Below are positions 35,506-44,167 of a stretch of DNA of 64,000 bases, piece by piece; positions within the stretch are counted from its first letter, which is position 1; the number at the start of each line of letters is the position of its first letter. Origin of the DNA: Dyadobacter bucti (lineage in GTDB: Bacteria > Bacteroidota > Bacteroidia > Cytophagales > Spirosomataceae); assembly GCF_005869225.1 (NCBI RefSeq), contig NZ_SWFP01000001.1, positions 868,001-932,000 on the forward strand, written 5' to 3'. Under the pieces are notes generated by a model. That model ran no database searches, was not told where the DNA came from, and saw nothing but the letters and a program-made list of their open reading frames with translations. The position numbers were made by a program, and so were the translations under genes.

Positions 35506-37035
35506 CTACCATCCCGGATTCTGGTGCCCCTGCAACTTTGGGTTATTGTCAAGTTCCTGCTGCGGAAGCGGGTATAAGTAATGTTTTTCCGAAGCATTTG
35601 TTTTTCCGGCTGCGTGCAAAGACTTGATCAGGTACGAATCTGCTCCTGACAGCGGTTTGTAACGGATCAGGTCAAACCAGCGGGAATATTCGAATACGAA
35701 TTCCAGACGGCGATCTACACGGAGCGAGTCGCGGAACTGTGCCTGCGTCAGTCCCTTGGTAAGATCATCAAGTCCGGCGCGTTGGCGGACTTTGTTGTAA
35801 GATGCATAAGCCGCAGCAGTGGGGCCGTCTTTTTCATTGATTGCCTCGGCATTGATCAGCAACACATCCGAAAAACGCAGGATAGGCACATTCGCAGCCG
35901 ATTGCGCGAGGTTACCTGCCTGTGCCGGATCCCACCATTTGTTGAAATGCGGGTTGGGTTTGGTTGCGCCGGTTACCGGATCTTTGGTCGTTAGCTGGTA
36001 AGTCTGGCCGTTGGCCGGACTCACGATGGACGTGATAAAAGTCACGTCCCGGCGTTTGTCTTTGGCCGAATACAACCCATAAACCGCCGGCATTGGCTGT
36101 TCTGCAAAGTTTCCGTTCAATCCCGGAATACCCGTCGGCGCCGAGCGCATAGCCTGGTTGTTTCCATGAGAATCGGCATTGGCTTCAAATTGCGCCGAGA
36201 AAATATGTTCGATGCCGTTTTTATTGGCCGGTAAAAAAACCTGTGCATAATTGGCAAAAAGACCATAACCAAACGGCCCTTCGATCACTTCGCTGCTTTT
36301 GGCAATTGCATTGGCATAATCATAGCGCGTCAGATAAACCTTGGCCAACAAAGAGCGGGCTGCCCCGCCCGTAGCGCGTCCGGCATCAGCGGCTGTATAT
36401 TTCACACCCGAGCCGAAAGTATCGTTCGGAAGCCCGTGCGCGTCGGTCAGATCCTGAATGATCTGCTGATAAACCTGCTCGGAAGGCGTTCTTTCCACAT
36501 AAAGATCTTCCGGCGTGAGGGTCGTTGTTTCATGCAAAACCAGTGGAACGTCCCCATACAACCGCACCAGATTAAAGTAATACAATGCTCTCAGAAACTT
36601 GGCTTCCAGTACGAGCCTGGTCCGCAGGGTTTCGTCCATATTCACCGTCGGAATGCGGTCAATGGCAATGTTGGCGCGGTTGATAGCATCGTAATGCTGC
36701 TGCCAGATCTCCCGCACACGCAAACCGGTGGACGAATGCGAAAGCACGGATTGCGACCGCACGTCGGCATTGGTAGCGCCCGGCCCCGGCTGCACATCAT
36801 CCGACATCATATCCATACCCGTCGAAAAAAGGACATGGTAAGGTGTCTGGCCGGTGGAATTCAGACGGAAATATATGGCATTGACCGCTGCAACTGCATC
36901 CGCCTGGGTTTTAAAAAACTGGTCTGAGGAAACAAACGACTTAGGCGCTTCTTCCAGGTCGACGCAGGACGTCAGCGCACCTTGTATCAGACCCGCCAGA
37001 ACAACCGATTTCAGAATATTAGTATGGATTTTCAT
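35506..37035 (-). CDS. SusD/RagB-family glycan-binding lipoprotein
   Basis: A 509-residue SusD homologue with the lipoprotein signal MKIHTNILKSVVLAGLIQGA ending in LTSC (C23). Family blocks are SSDQFFKTQADAVAAVNAIY, the helix FLRALYYFNLVRLYGDVPLV, ARSLLAKVYLTRYDYANA, PILRFSDVLLINAEAINEKD, and RRLEFVFEYSRWFDLIRYK. It should be a surface-exposed partner of the SusC encoded 29 bases upstream. Sulfatase genes on both sides of this pair point to a sulfated polysaccharide as the substrate. Confidence 0.95.
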   Translation of the reverse strand: MKIHTNILKSVVLAGLIQGALTSCVDLEEAPKSFVSSDQFFKTQADAVAAVNAIYFRLNSTGQTPYHVLFSTGMDMMSDDVQPGPGATNADVRSQSVLSHSSTGLRVREIWQQHYDAINRANIAIDRIPTVNMDETLRTRLVLEAKFLRALYYFNLVRLYGDVPLVLHETTTLTPEDLYVERTPSEQVYQQIIQDLTDAHGLPNDTFGSGVKYTAADAGRATGGAARSLLAKVYLTRYDYANAIAKSSEVIEGPFGYGLFANYAQVFLPANKNGIEHIFSAQFEANADSHGNNQAMRSAPTGIPGLNGNFAEQPMPAVYGLYSAKDKRRDVTFITSIVSPANGQTYQLTTKDPVTGATKPNPHFNKWWDPAQAGNLAQSAANVPILRFSDVLLINAEAINEKDGPTAAAYASYNKVRQRAGLDDLTKGLTQAQFRDSLRVDRRLEFVFEYSRWFDLIRYKPLSGADSYLIKSLHAAGKTNASEKHYLYPLPQQELDNNPKLQGHQNPGW

Positions 37036-37064
37036 TTCAAGATGCTCTTTTGAATGCTATGTAG

Positions 37065-40000
37065 TTAAAAAGAAATGGTAAGACCACCCAGGAAAGTTTT
37101 GTTGGCAGGGTAAACACCATTGTCCACACCCTGGGTCAGCGTAGCCTGTTCGTTACGGCTCACTTCGGGATCATAACCTGTATACTTAGTCCAGGTAACC
37201 CAGTTTTGTGCGGTGACGTAAATCCGCAACTGGCTTATGCCCAGTTTGCCGGTGATAGAAGCAGGCAGCGAGTAACCCAGGCTGAGATTTTTAAGTCTCA
37301 GGTAAGACCCATTTTCGATAAACCGGTCTGAAACCGTTACAGCAGGGTTTTCAATGGCGCGGTGGATTACGTTACTTGGGTTGTCAGGTGTCCAGCGGTC
37401 AAGCATCGTGGTCGATCCGTTGATATAACCCGTTCCCAATTCCAGGTTCGCCTGGTTGGCATTATAAACCTTGTTTCCCGACTGACCTTGTAATAACACA
37501 TTCAGATCGAAGTTTTTATACGAGAAATTATTGGTCAACCCAAACAAAAACTTCGGCTGCGCATTTCCGACAATGACACGGTCGTGCGCCTGGGTGATGG
37601 TCCCGTCGGGCACGCCATCGGGTCCGCTGATATCCACGTAGCGCTGGCTGCCTGCCTTATCATTTGCGGCAAATTTTGGCAAATTCGCAATATCATCGCC
37701 CGTCTGGAAGATCCCGTCCGCTTTCAGAACCAGGAACGAACCGATAGGCGAACCTACCTGCGCAATGGAGTTTCCGGAAATAACCTGCGTCACACCAGGC
37801 CCAAGGCTCAGCACTTTGTTTTTATTGGTAGAAAGTACCAGATCCGTTGTCCAGCCAAACTCTCCTTCGCTGTTAACCGTGTTCAAAGCCAGTTCAAGTC
37901 CTTTGTTTTCAACACTTCCGTAGTTCTGGAATGCATTGGCATAACCCGAGGTGTAAGGCAGCGGCACGTCCAGCAAAAGTTCCGTTGTTTTCTTGTGATA
38001 TGCGTCCAGCGTGATATTGATCCGGTTTTTATATAAACCAATATCAAGTCCGGCGTCGTATTGCGCAGTCTGCTCCCAGCCCAGGTTTGGATTTGCGATT
38101 CCGTTGGGTGCATAACCCGCAACCAGTTTCCTGCCAAAAAGATAGCTGTAATAAGCTTCCTGCGCCAGCGAAGTGTATGGTGCAATTTCCTGGTTACCGG
38201 TGACGCCGCCGCTGATCCTGAATTTCAGGTTACTGATCTGCTGCACATTGCGGATAAAATCTTCTTTACCCAGGTTCCAGGAAAATGCCGCGGAAGGAAA
38301 AAAGCCCCACTTGCTTTCTTTTCCCAGACGCGACGACCCATCGGCACGGCCGGTCAGGGTAAGGTTGTATTTACTTCTGAAAGTGTAATTCACCCGGCCG
38401 AGGTACGACAGCAACGCCCATTTAAAGTAATTGGACGAAGCATTTTGAAAGACAGTTCCGCCGCCGAGGTTATGATAACTAAAATCATCCGTAACAAAAG
38501 TCGCGGCCCGCGCCACTGCATTTTCGGTTGTGGAAGCTTGTTGTGTAATCCCTACTACGGCATCCAGCGCGTGGTCCGCATTGAAGGTTTTGTTGTAGCT
38601 CAAAGTATTTTCATTGAGCCAGCCGATGGTGTTTTTGTTACCAATGATCCCCTGCCCGCTGAGGCCGGCCCCTTCCTGCAAACTGGATGGCAGATAACGG
38701 TTTTGTTTATTGAGTAAAATGTCCGTTCCGATCGAAACCTTTGCTTTCAGTCCCTCTGCGATCTCATATTCGCCGTAAGCATTTCCGAACCCGCGGAAAA
38801 TATGTGTTTCGTTGACCTGCAGGTACAAGGTGGCAATCGGATTGGCCAACGGACTGTCGTAAATGCTTCGCAGGGTGAAACCGTTGGCGGAAGTCGCGTC
38901 GTAAATGGGCATGGTTGGCGGCATTTGAATAATATTCGGTACCACGTTTTCGGGTGCCACCTGCGCCGATGATTTGCTTCCCGAGAAGTTGATCCCCATT
39001 TTGAAACGCCTGCTCATATCCCTGTCCAGGTTGATCCGGAACGAATAGCGCTCGAAATCTGTGTTTTGAAGGATTCCGTCCTGTTTAAAATAATTCCCAG
39101 AAACCGCAAAGCGCGTTTTGTCATCGCCACCGGAGAATGACAGACTGTGATTTTGGATGGCCGCCTGCCTGAAAGCCGCATCCTGCCAGTCGGTACCTAC
39201 GCCGGGCCGGCCTAAACTATCGATTTCAGACTGAGAGAATGCGGGCGCTTTTTTGGAGTCTGCCAATGCATCGTTTTTAAGCAGCGCCCATTGCTGCGCA
39301 TTCAAAAGAGGCAATGTTTTCAGCACTTTCTGAACCCCGTAATAGCCGTCATAAGTGATCAGGTTTTTTCCTGACTTCCCCTTTTTCGTTGTAATGATTA
39401 CAACACCATTTGCGCCCCGAGAACCGTAAATGGCGGTTGCGGAAGCATCTTTCAAAATATCTATGGATTCAATATCACTTGGATTGAGCGTCGAAAGCGC
39501 GTTGATCGTCGGGCCATTGGTTACGCCGGCGTCTGCATAACTGTTATTGTTGTAAACCGGAAAACCGTCGATCACATAAAGCGGCTCGTTGGCCCCGTTG
39601 ATAGAGTTCCCGCCGCGGATTTTGATACTTACCGAGCTCCCCGGCTGACCTGACGACTGCGTAACCTGTACCCCCGCTGCCCTGCCCTGCAATGCACGGT
39701 CGAGCGAACTGATGGGTACACCTTTGAGATCGCCCGTTGAAATAGAGGAAACAGACCCTGTGAGGTCACCTTTCTTTTGCGTTCCGTAACCGATCACCAC
39801 CACCTGGTCGAGCACATTGGCCGTTTTGAGGAGCACTTCAATAGGGGCAGCCGAAAGCTCGTAAATTTCTACTTCCTGCTGCTGATAACCCGTCAGACTG
39901 ATTTGTAGTGTAAAAGGGAAGTCCTTCGGCGCAGGAATGTCAAACTTCCCGTCCGGGTCGGTAACTGCATATTTTGATGTTCCTTTCTGAACAACAGTTG

Positions 40001-40112
40001 CGCCGGGTAGCGTCTGGCCTTCGGCGTCTTTCACAACTCCGTTCACAATGTCCTGCGCCTGTGCCAGGCCCACTGCCAGTACGAGCAGCGCAAAAATAAA
40101 AAATCGCTTCAT
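37065..40112 (-). CDS. SusC/RagA TonB-dependent transporter
   Basis: A 1015-residue outer-membrane channel without an STN domain, so it is not controlled through a FecR protein in the way of the locus at 7459. The signal peptide is MKRFFIFALLVLAVGLAQA. A carboxypeptidase-regulatory-like domain comes first (VNGVVKDAEGQTLPGATVVQ), then the plug (VVIGYGTQKKGDLTGSVSSI with the PLYVIDGFPV strand), the SusC signature DIESIDILKDASATAIYGSR, and a barrel ending in TFLGGLTISF. It works with the SusD protein downstream to import oligosaccharides. Confidence 0.96.
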   Translation of the reverse strand: MKRFFIFALLVLAVGLAQAQDIVNGVVKDAEGQTLPGATVVQKGTSKYAVTDPDGKFDIPAPKDFPFTLQISLTGYQQQEVEIYELSAAPIEVLLKTANVLDQVVVIGYGTQKKGDLTGSVSSISTGDLKGVPISSLDRALQGRAAGVQVTQSSGQPGSSVSIKIRGGNSINGANEPLYVIDGFPVYNNNSYADAGVTNGPTINALSTLNPSDIESIDILKDASATAIYGSRGANGVVIITTKKGKSGKNLITYDGYYGVQKVLKTLPLLNAQQWALLKNDALADSKKAPAFSQSEIDSLGRPGVGTDWQDAAFRQAAIQNHSLSFSGGDDKTRFAVSGNYFKQDGILQNTDFERYSFRINLDRDMSRRFKMGINFSGSKSSAQVAPENVVPNIIQMPPTMPIYDATSANGFTLRSIYDSPLANPIATLYLQVNETHIFRGFGNAYGEYEIAEGLKAKVSIGTDILLNKQNRYLPSSLQEGAGLSGQGIIGNKNTIGWLNENTLSYNKTFNADHALDAVVGITQQASTTENAVARAATFVTDDFSYHNLGGGTVFQNASSNYFKWALLSYLGRVNYTFRSKYNLTLTGRADGSSRLGKESKWGFFPSAAFSWNLGKEDFIRNVQQISNLKFRISGGVTGNQEIAPYTSLAQEAYYSYLFGRKLVAGYAPNGIANPNLGWEQTAQYDAGLDIGLYKNRINITLDAYHKKTTELLLDVPLPYTSGYANAFQNYGSVENKGLELALNTVNSEGEFGWTTDLVLSTNKNKVLSLGPGVTQVISGNSIAQVGSPIGSFLVLKADGIFQTGDDIANLPKFAANDKAGSQRYVDISGPDGVPDGTITQAHDRVIVGNAQPKFLFGLTNNFSYKNFDLNVLLQGQSGNKVYNANQANLELGTGYINGSTTMLDRWTPDNPSNVIHRAIENPAVTVSDRFIENGSYLRLKNLSLGYSLPASITGKLGISQLRIYVTAQNWVTWTKYTGYDPEVSRNEQATLTQGVDNGVYPANKTFLGGLTISF

Positions 40113-40172
40113 TATAGAAATCCTGTTAATTGAGTAGTAAATCCTGTAACGATTGTGTGTATACGAGAACGC

Positions 40173-41819
40173 TTAACGGAAGGTTGGAGGTTGCCTGTTC
40201 GGACGTCCCGCCGGTGATCCTATCTGATTGGCCGGTTTGATTTTTTCATAATCCACAACCCCCGTTTTCTCTGCCCAGCGGAAGTAGTCTGCTGAAAGTT
40301 CGTTTACAATTTCCGTCCTGCTGGCGGCCAGGTCAGTCGTTTCACCCCGGTCCTTTTGCAGGTCATACAATTCCCATTTGTAGCCGGGATATGTAGAAAC
40401 GAGCTTCCAGTTTCCTTTTCTGACGGCCCTGTTACCAGCACGTTCCCAGAAGATCGGTTCGCCCCGTTCCACTTGTTCTGTTTTTCCCGTGAGCACAGGA
40501 ACGAGACTTTTCCCTGGCAGACCATTCGTGGCAACACCTTGGTTTGAGGCAGGATAGGTTGCTTTTGCGAAATCATAAAACGTAGGTGCAAGATCGATCA
40601 AATGGCCGGTGCCTTTTACAATACTTCCCGCTTTGATCTGCTTGGGAAACCAGGCAATGAACGGTGCGCTGATCCCTCCTTCATGCATATTGTTTTTATA
40701 ATTCGAATGCGGTGTGTTGGATACATAAGCCCAGGGCTGATCCTGATACACATACGACCCGGCGGTTCCGGCAGGGCCCGAATTACGCTGCGGCTTGCGG
40801 GGCGAAGATCCTGCGTAACCACCTTGCGCACCATTATCGGAGATGAAGATAATGAGCGTGTTATCGTCTTTTTTCAGTGCTTTCAACTTCTCGCGCAGCT
40901 TGCCAATGTTCTGATCGACGCGGTCAACCATAGCTGCGTAAATTTCCATTTTGGTTTGCCAGAGCTGTTTTTCGTCAAAAGGCACATTGTCCCAGGGCGT
41001 AACTTCATTGTCACGCACAGCGATGGTCTGCTCAGGGTTGGCGATACCGATGGTTTTTTGTCGCTGGATGCGTTCCTTCCGTAGCGAGTCCCATCCTATG
41101 CTGTAACGTCCTTTGTATTTGGCAATATCTTCCGCGGGCGCCTGCAAAGGCCAGTGCGGAGCGTTGAACGCCAGGTAGAGGAAAAAAGGTTTGGGCGTTT
41201 TGCTTTGCTCTTCCAGGTACGAAAGCGCATGGTCGGTGATCTCGTCGGTCAGGTATTTGTCAGCGGGCAGATTAATCCGCCTGTTGTTTTCCACCAGCTC
41301 AACCGGGGGGCCCTGACCATATTTTCCTATGTCGTAATAATTGCTGGCGCCATTGATAAAACCGTAAAACCGGTCAAATCCACGCTGATTGGGCCACGCA
41401 AGGCTATCGTTTCCAACATGCCATTTTCCACTCATCAATGTACTGTAACCGGCATTACGCAATACTTCGCCAAACGTAAGCGACTCTTTATTGAGATAAC
41501 CCTGATAAGCCGGCAGACCCAGGTTCACATTGAAGTAACCTACGCCGGCTTTATGCGGATACTGACCGGTGATCAGCGAGGCACGTGTGGGGGCACAGAT
41601 GGAATTGTTATAGAATTCCCGAAAGCGGATACCCTCGCTGGCAAGCTGGTCGAGGTTGGGGGTTTTGATCTCGGAGCCGTAAGCACCGATGTCGGAATAA
41701 CCCAGGTCATCGACCATGATCAGGATAATGTTCGGGCGCGGGGCGGGAGCGGGCTTTTTTTGGGCAAAAACTTCTGACAAGCCAATAAAGGCTGTTATCA
41801 GGAATATAAAAATTTTCAT
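40173..41819 (-). CDS. Secreted arylsulfatase-type sulfatase (C-A-P-T-R)
   Basis: A 548-residue sulfatase. I use the ATG at 41819, which gives the signal peptide MKIFIFLITAFIGLSEVFA; an earlier ATG at 41858 adds 13 unlikely residues. The metal site begins PNIILIMVDDLGYSD, the formylglycine motif is C75-A-P-T-R79, and the next block is GYSTLMSGKWHVGNDS. FISDNGAQGGYAGSSP carries the DN metal ligands. The C-terminus has KWELYDLQKDRGETTDLAAS. This is the classical arylsulfatase A-like form of family S1. It precedes SusC by 60 bases and likely shares its promoter. Confidence 0.93.
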   Translation of the reverse strand: MKIFIFLITAFIGLSEVFAQKKPAPAPRPNIILIMVDDLGYSDIGAYGSEIKTPNLDQLASEGIRFREFYNNSICAPTRASLITGQYPHKAGVGYFNVNLGLPAYQGYLNKESLTFGEVLRNAGYSTLMSGKWHVGNDSLAWPNQRGFDRFYGFINGASNYYDIGKYGQGPPVELVENNRRINLPADKYLTDEITDHALSYLEEQSKTPKPFFLYLAFNAPHWPLQAPAEDIAKYKGRYSIGWDSLRKERIQRQKTIGIANPEQTIAVRDNEVTPWDNVPFDEKQLWQTKMEIYAAMVDRVDQNIGKLREKLKALKKDDNTLIIFISDNGAQGGYAGSSPRKPQRNSGPAGTAGSYVYQDQPWAYVSNTPHSNYKNNMHEGGISAPFIAWFPKQIKAGSIVKGTGHLIDLAPTFYDFAKATYPASNQGVATNGLPGKSLVPVLTGKTEQVERGEPIFWERAGNRAVRKGNWKLVSTYPGYKWELYDLQKDRGETTDLAASRTEIVNELSADYFRWAEKTGVVDYEKIKPANQIGSPAGRPNRQPPTFR

Positions 41820-42252
41820 AGGTTGGGTAAAAAATGTTACAAGGAAATGCATAGCCACACCAGCCTGTAAACATTACAGGCCGCGGGAATCAGAAATAAA
41901 ATCGATCAGCTGATATCCTTTTGGAACATCAGCAACAACTGTTTCGCCTTTTCCTGAATGTAAAGAGAGAAGCCACCATGAGGTTAGCAGAGGTTATCCA
42001 TTCTGAATGGGCGTTCATAATTAAGATAATTTAGATGCTTACAAGTATACTGCCGGTGGTTGACATATACTCTATTAATATTATAGACAAAGTAAGCTTA
42101 TTGAAACTGCAATACAAAATTTATAAACCTGAATTTTCAGAAAAGAATGTAAACGTATCGTTTGCTTCATGTTCGGAAGTTTTTGTTTTGGACTAAATCA
42201 ATAATAACTTGTCAAGAAGAACAAATTTAAATAAACTATTGATCTACTAATT
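41820..42252. other. AT-rich intergenic region ahead of the sulfatase/SusCD run
   Basis: No gene is supported. The dyad AAACG-TAT-CGTTT (42151-42163) resembles a LacI-type half-site pair. A minus-strand TTTG at about 42092 followed by TATATGTC near 42070 is a weak promoter candidate. Expression signals for the downstream operon are expected here. Confidence 0.3.
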
Positions 42253-43296
42253 TTATAGTTTATTACAATTAACCTGTGACTGCCACGTCAGATTATTAAT
42301 CCGGGTCTGCAACACTCCGAGTTTTTTTATAAGTTCTGAGAAGGCAAGCTTATCCCCATAAATCATGTTCTCCCGCATTTGCCGGTAGTCACTCTCCCAA
42401 GCCGGAAGCAAATGCTCTGGTGGAACGAAAGCAATTTTATCTGGGCTGTGATTGGCATAGTTTACTTCCGCGAGGGCCGTAAATTTTCTGCGGTGGTCGA
42501 TGATCGAATGATATAAGTGATGATCTGATAATGCCGTCTCAGCGAATGGGGAACAGCTTAGCTTTTCTATGTCATACAAATGCCGGCTCAGGCGGTCAAC
42601 ACGTATTTTTTCAGGATTTTTCTGGAATTCCTCATGCAGCAGGAATATTTTTTCCAGAAATGTCCGTTCCGGATTTACAATAGGTACTAAGATACCTTTA
42701 TCAGCAAAGGGGCGCCCGCTAAAATTTTCGGCAACCAATGTGGCAAATGATCTTGGTGTGACCGGCTCTTTCAGCGAGCGACAGCCCACTTCCACCAGCA
42801 CGCCGGGTTTCAAATATCTGTCCGCTTCGGTGAGTTTGGGATAATAAATCTCAATAATAATCGGATCCTGATCCGACTCACCGGTTTTCCGGAAGTCTAT
42901 TTTTACATCTCTGAACCTGGCTTCTCTAAATTTACCGGCAAGTTCTTCAATGAAAATTGTCGTTAAAAAAGTGACTGATGCTTTTCGCAACTTATTGATT
43001 TTTGTCCTGCTCAGTTCACCGGCGAATCCCAGGTACTCCCGATCTATCGCCAGATCGATATCCTCGGAAAAACGCTGGATCAATCCAAAACCTTTGCTCA
43101 GCGATGTCCCGCCTTTGAAAATCAGCGCTGGGGCGCAGTCCATAGAAAAAATCAGCGCCAGGGTTTGTACTACCCACCAGTCTTTTTCGACGGCTACGCC
43201 GGGCAATCCCATTTGTCGCCCGGTTTCATTGAATATGTTCAGGCGGGTCGCATCGGACAATTGGAGCCATACTTTCAAACTTTTTAAATCAATCAT
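42253..43296 (-). CDS. abiEii: AbiEii-type nucleotidyltransferase toxin
   Basis: A 347-residue protein of the AbiEii/AbiGii toxin family (DUF1814), the toxin half of type IV toxin-antitoxin and phage abortive-infection systems. I place the start at 43296 (MIDLKSLKVWLQLSDATRLN); the frame runs 40 codons further but overlaps the antitoxin gene out of frame. The nucleotidyltransferase motif GGTSLSK at 62-68 and FSEDIDL at 76-82 are intact, and the following ERTFLEKIFLLHEEF block is typical. The antitoxin gene lies 34 bases upstream. Family members modify tRNA or other targets with nucleotides; the target here is unknown. Confidence 0.9.
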   Translation of the reverse strand: MIDLKSLKVWLQLSDATRLNIFNETGRQMGLPGVAVEKDWWVVQTLALIFSMDCAPALIFKGGTSLSKGFGLIQRFSEDIDLAIDREYLGFAGELSRTKINKLRKASVTFLTTIFIEELAGKFREARFRDVKIDFRKTGESDQDPIIIEIYYPKLTEADRYLKPGVLVEVGCRSLKEPVTPRSFATLVAENFSGRPFADKGILVPIVNPERTFLEKIFLLHEEFQKNPEKIRVDRLSRHLYDIEKLSCSPFAETALSDHHLYHSIIDHRRKFTALAEVNYANHSPDKIAFVPPEHLLPAWESDYRQMRENMIYGDKLAFSELIKKLGVLQTRINNLTWQSQVNCNKL

Positions 43297-43330
43297 GTGT
43301 GTATAGAATAATGTGATGTGGCGTGTACTG

Positions 43331-43924
43331 CTACTGTGACGGCCGCATGAGCTGGCGGATCCATTCGGGGGCCAGCTTGATGTCATGCTGCAAGTGATAA
43401 GGCTTTTCTTCTGCAAGCCTCTCCCTTATGACGCGCATTTCGTTTTCGGTCACATTATTTTTTCCAATTGTACGCAACGCCTGAATCACCAGCCTGCTGA
43501 TTTCACCAATAGCTGAAACATTTCGCGTACTAGCTTTTTTGAAAGTGATGATTTGGTTACCGACTTTTACCTTACGGGCGGATGAATCTGTATAGTAAAC
43601 AACATTCATAGGCACCTGGGTCGTGAGCCCCAATTTGTACAGCGCATAGCTTCCGGTGGGAACGGCCCGCGCTTTGTCACGTTTGATGATCGCTTCCGCT
43701 ATCTCCTCAATTCCTGGTAATACCGGACCCATATTTTCATCCTCAACCGGCCTCGCATACATCCCCGTAGCCACCCGGTATAACTTGCCATCCAGCACCA
43801 ATCTCTCCAAAACTTTTGACACAGTTTTGGCATTCGAAACATCCAGAAAACTGTCGGTAAAGTATACCACCCCCCCTCGGGAACGGTATATCTTTTCAAT
43901 TACCTTATCATCAGCACTTTCCAT
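43331..43924 (-). CDS. abiEi: AbiEi-like antitoxin / DUF6088 regulator
   Basis: A 197-residue protein with the N-terminal winged helix of AbiEi antitoxins (AKTVSKVLERLVLDGKLYRV then TGMYARP) and a central AVPTGSYALYKLGLTTQVPM segment that is characteristic of the DUF6088/AbiEi group. It has no catalytic motif. In the family the antitoxin represses its own operon by binding inverted repeats in the promoter, and a perfect 22-bp inverted repeat lies 11 bases before the start codon. It is followed by the toxin gene on the same strand. Confidence 0.88.
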   Translation of the reverse strand: MESADDKVIEKIYRSRGGVVYFTDSFLDVSNAKTVSKVLERLVLDGKLYRVATGMYARPVEDENMGPVLPGIEEIAEAIIKRDKARAVPTGSYALYKLGLTTQVPMNVVYYTDSSARKVKVGNQIITFKKASTRNVSAIGEISRLVIQALRTIGKNNVTENEMRVIRERLAEEKPYHLQHDIKLAPEWIRQLMRPSQ

Positions 43925-43934
43925 ATCAAATCAA

Positions 43935-43983
43935 ATATACGTTTTGTCGCAAATATAGTAAATATTTGCGACAAAACGTATAT
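43935..43983. promoter_or_regulatory. 22-bp perfect inverted repeat, likely AbiEi operator
   Basis: The arms 43935-43956 and 43962-43983 are exact complements (centre sequence TTTTGTCGCAAATAT and its mirror) separated by 5 bases. On the minus strand each end contains a TAnnTTTG-like TATATTTG, so promoter and operator probably overlap. It lies directly before the antitoxin start at 43924. Confidence 0.75.
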
Positions 43984-44167
43984 AGGTTCCATTGGAATTT
44001 CTGATGGTGAAACGATGCCACCCTCACGGGGTTAACGGCTCGAACGCGTTATAATCATCTGGAATAATTTTCATCGCGTGGGATTTATAACGTCATTCAC
44101 ACATCTCCGTCGGCTTTTTTTTAGATAATACTTTGAATAGCATTATACCATTTGCTAACAAGTGCAA

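Noticed and set aside
42060..42086. TTGACA and TATAGA spaced like an E. coli promoter on the plus strand
   Set aside because: Bacteroidota primary promoters use a different consensus and no plus-strand gene follows, so the match is probably chance.
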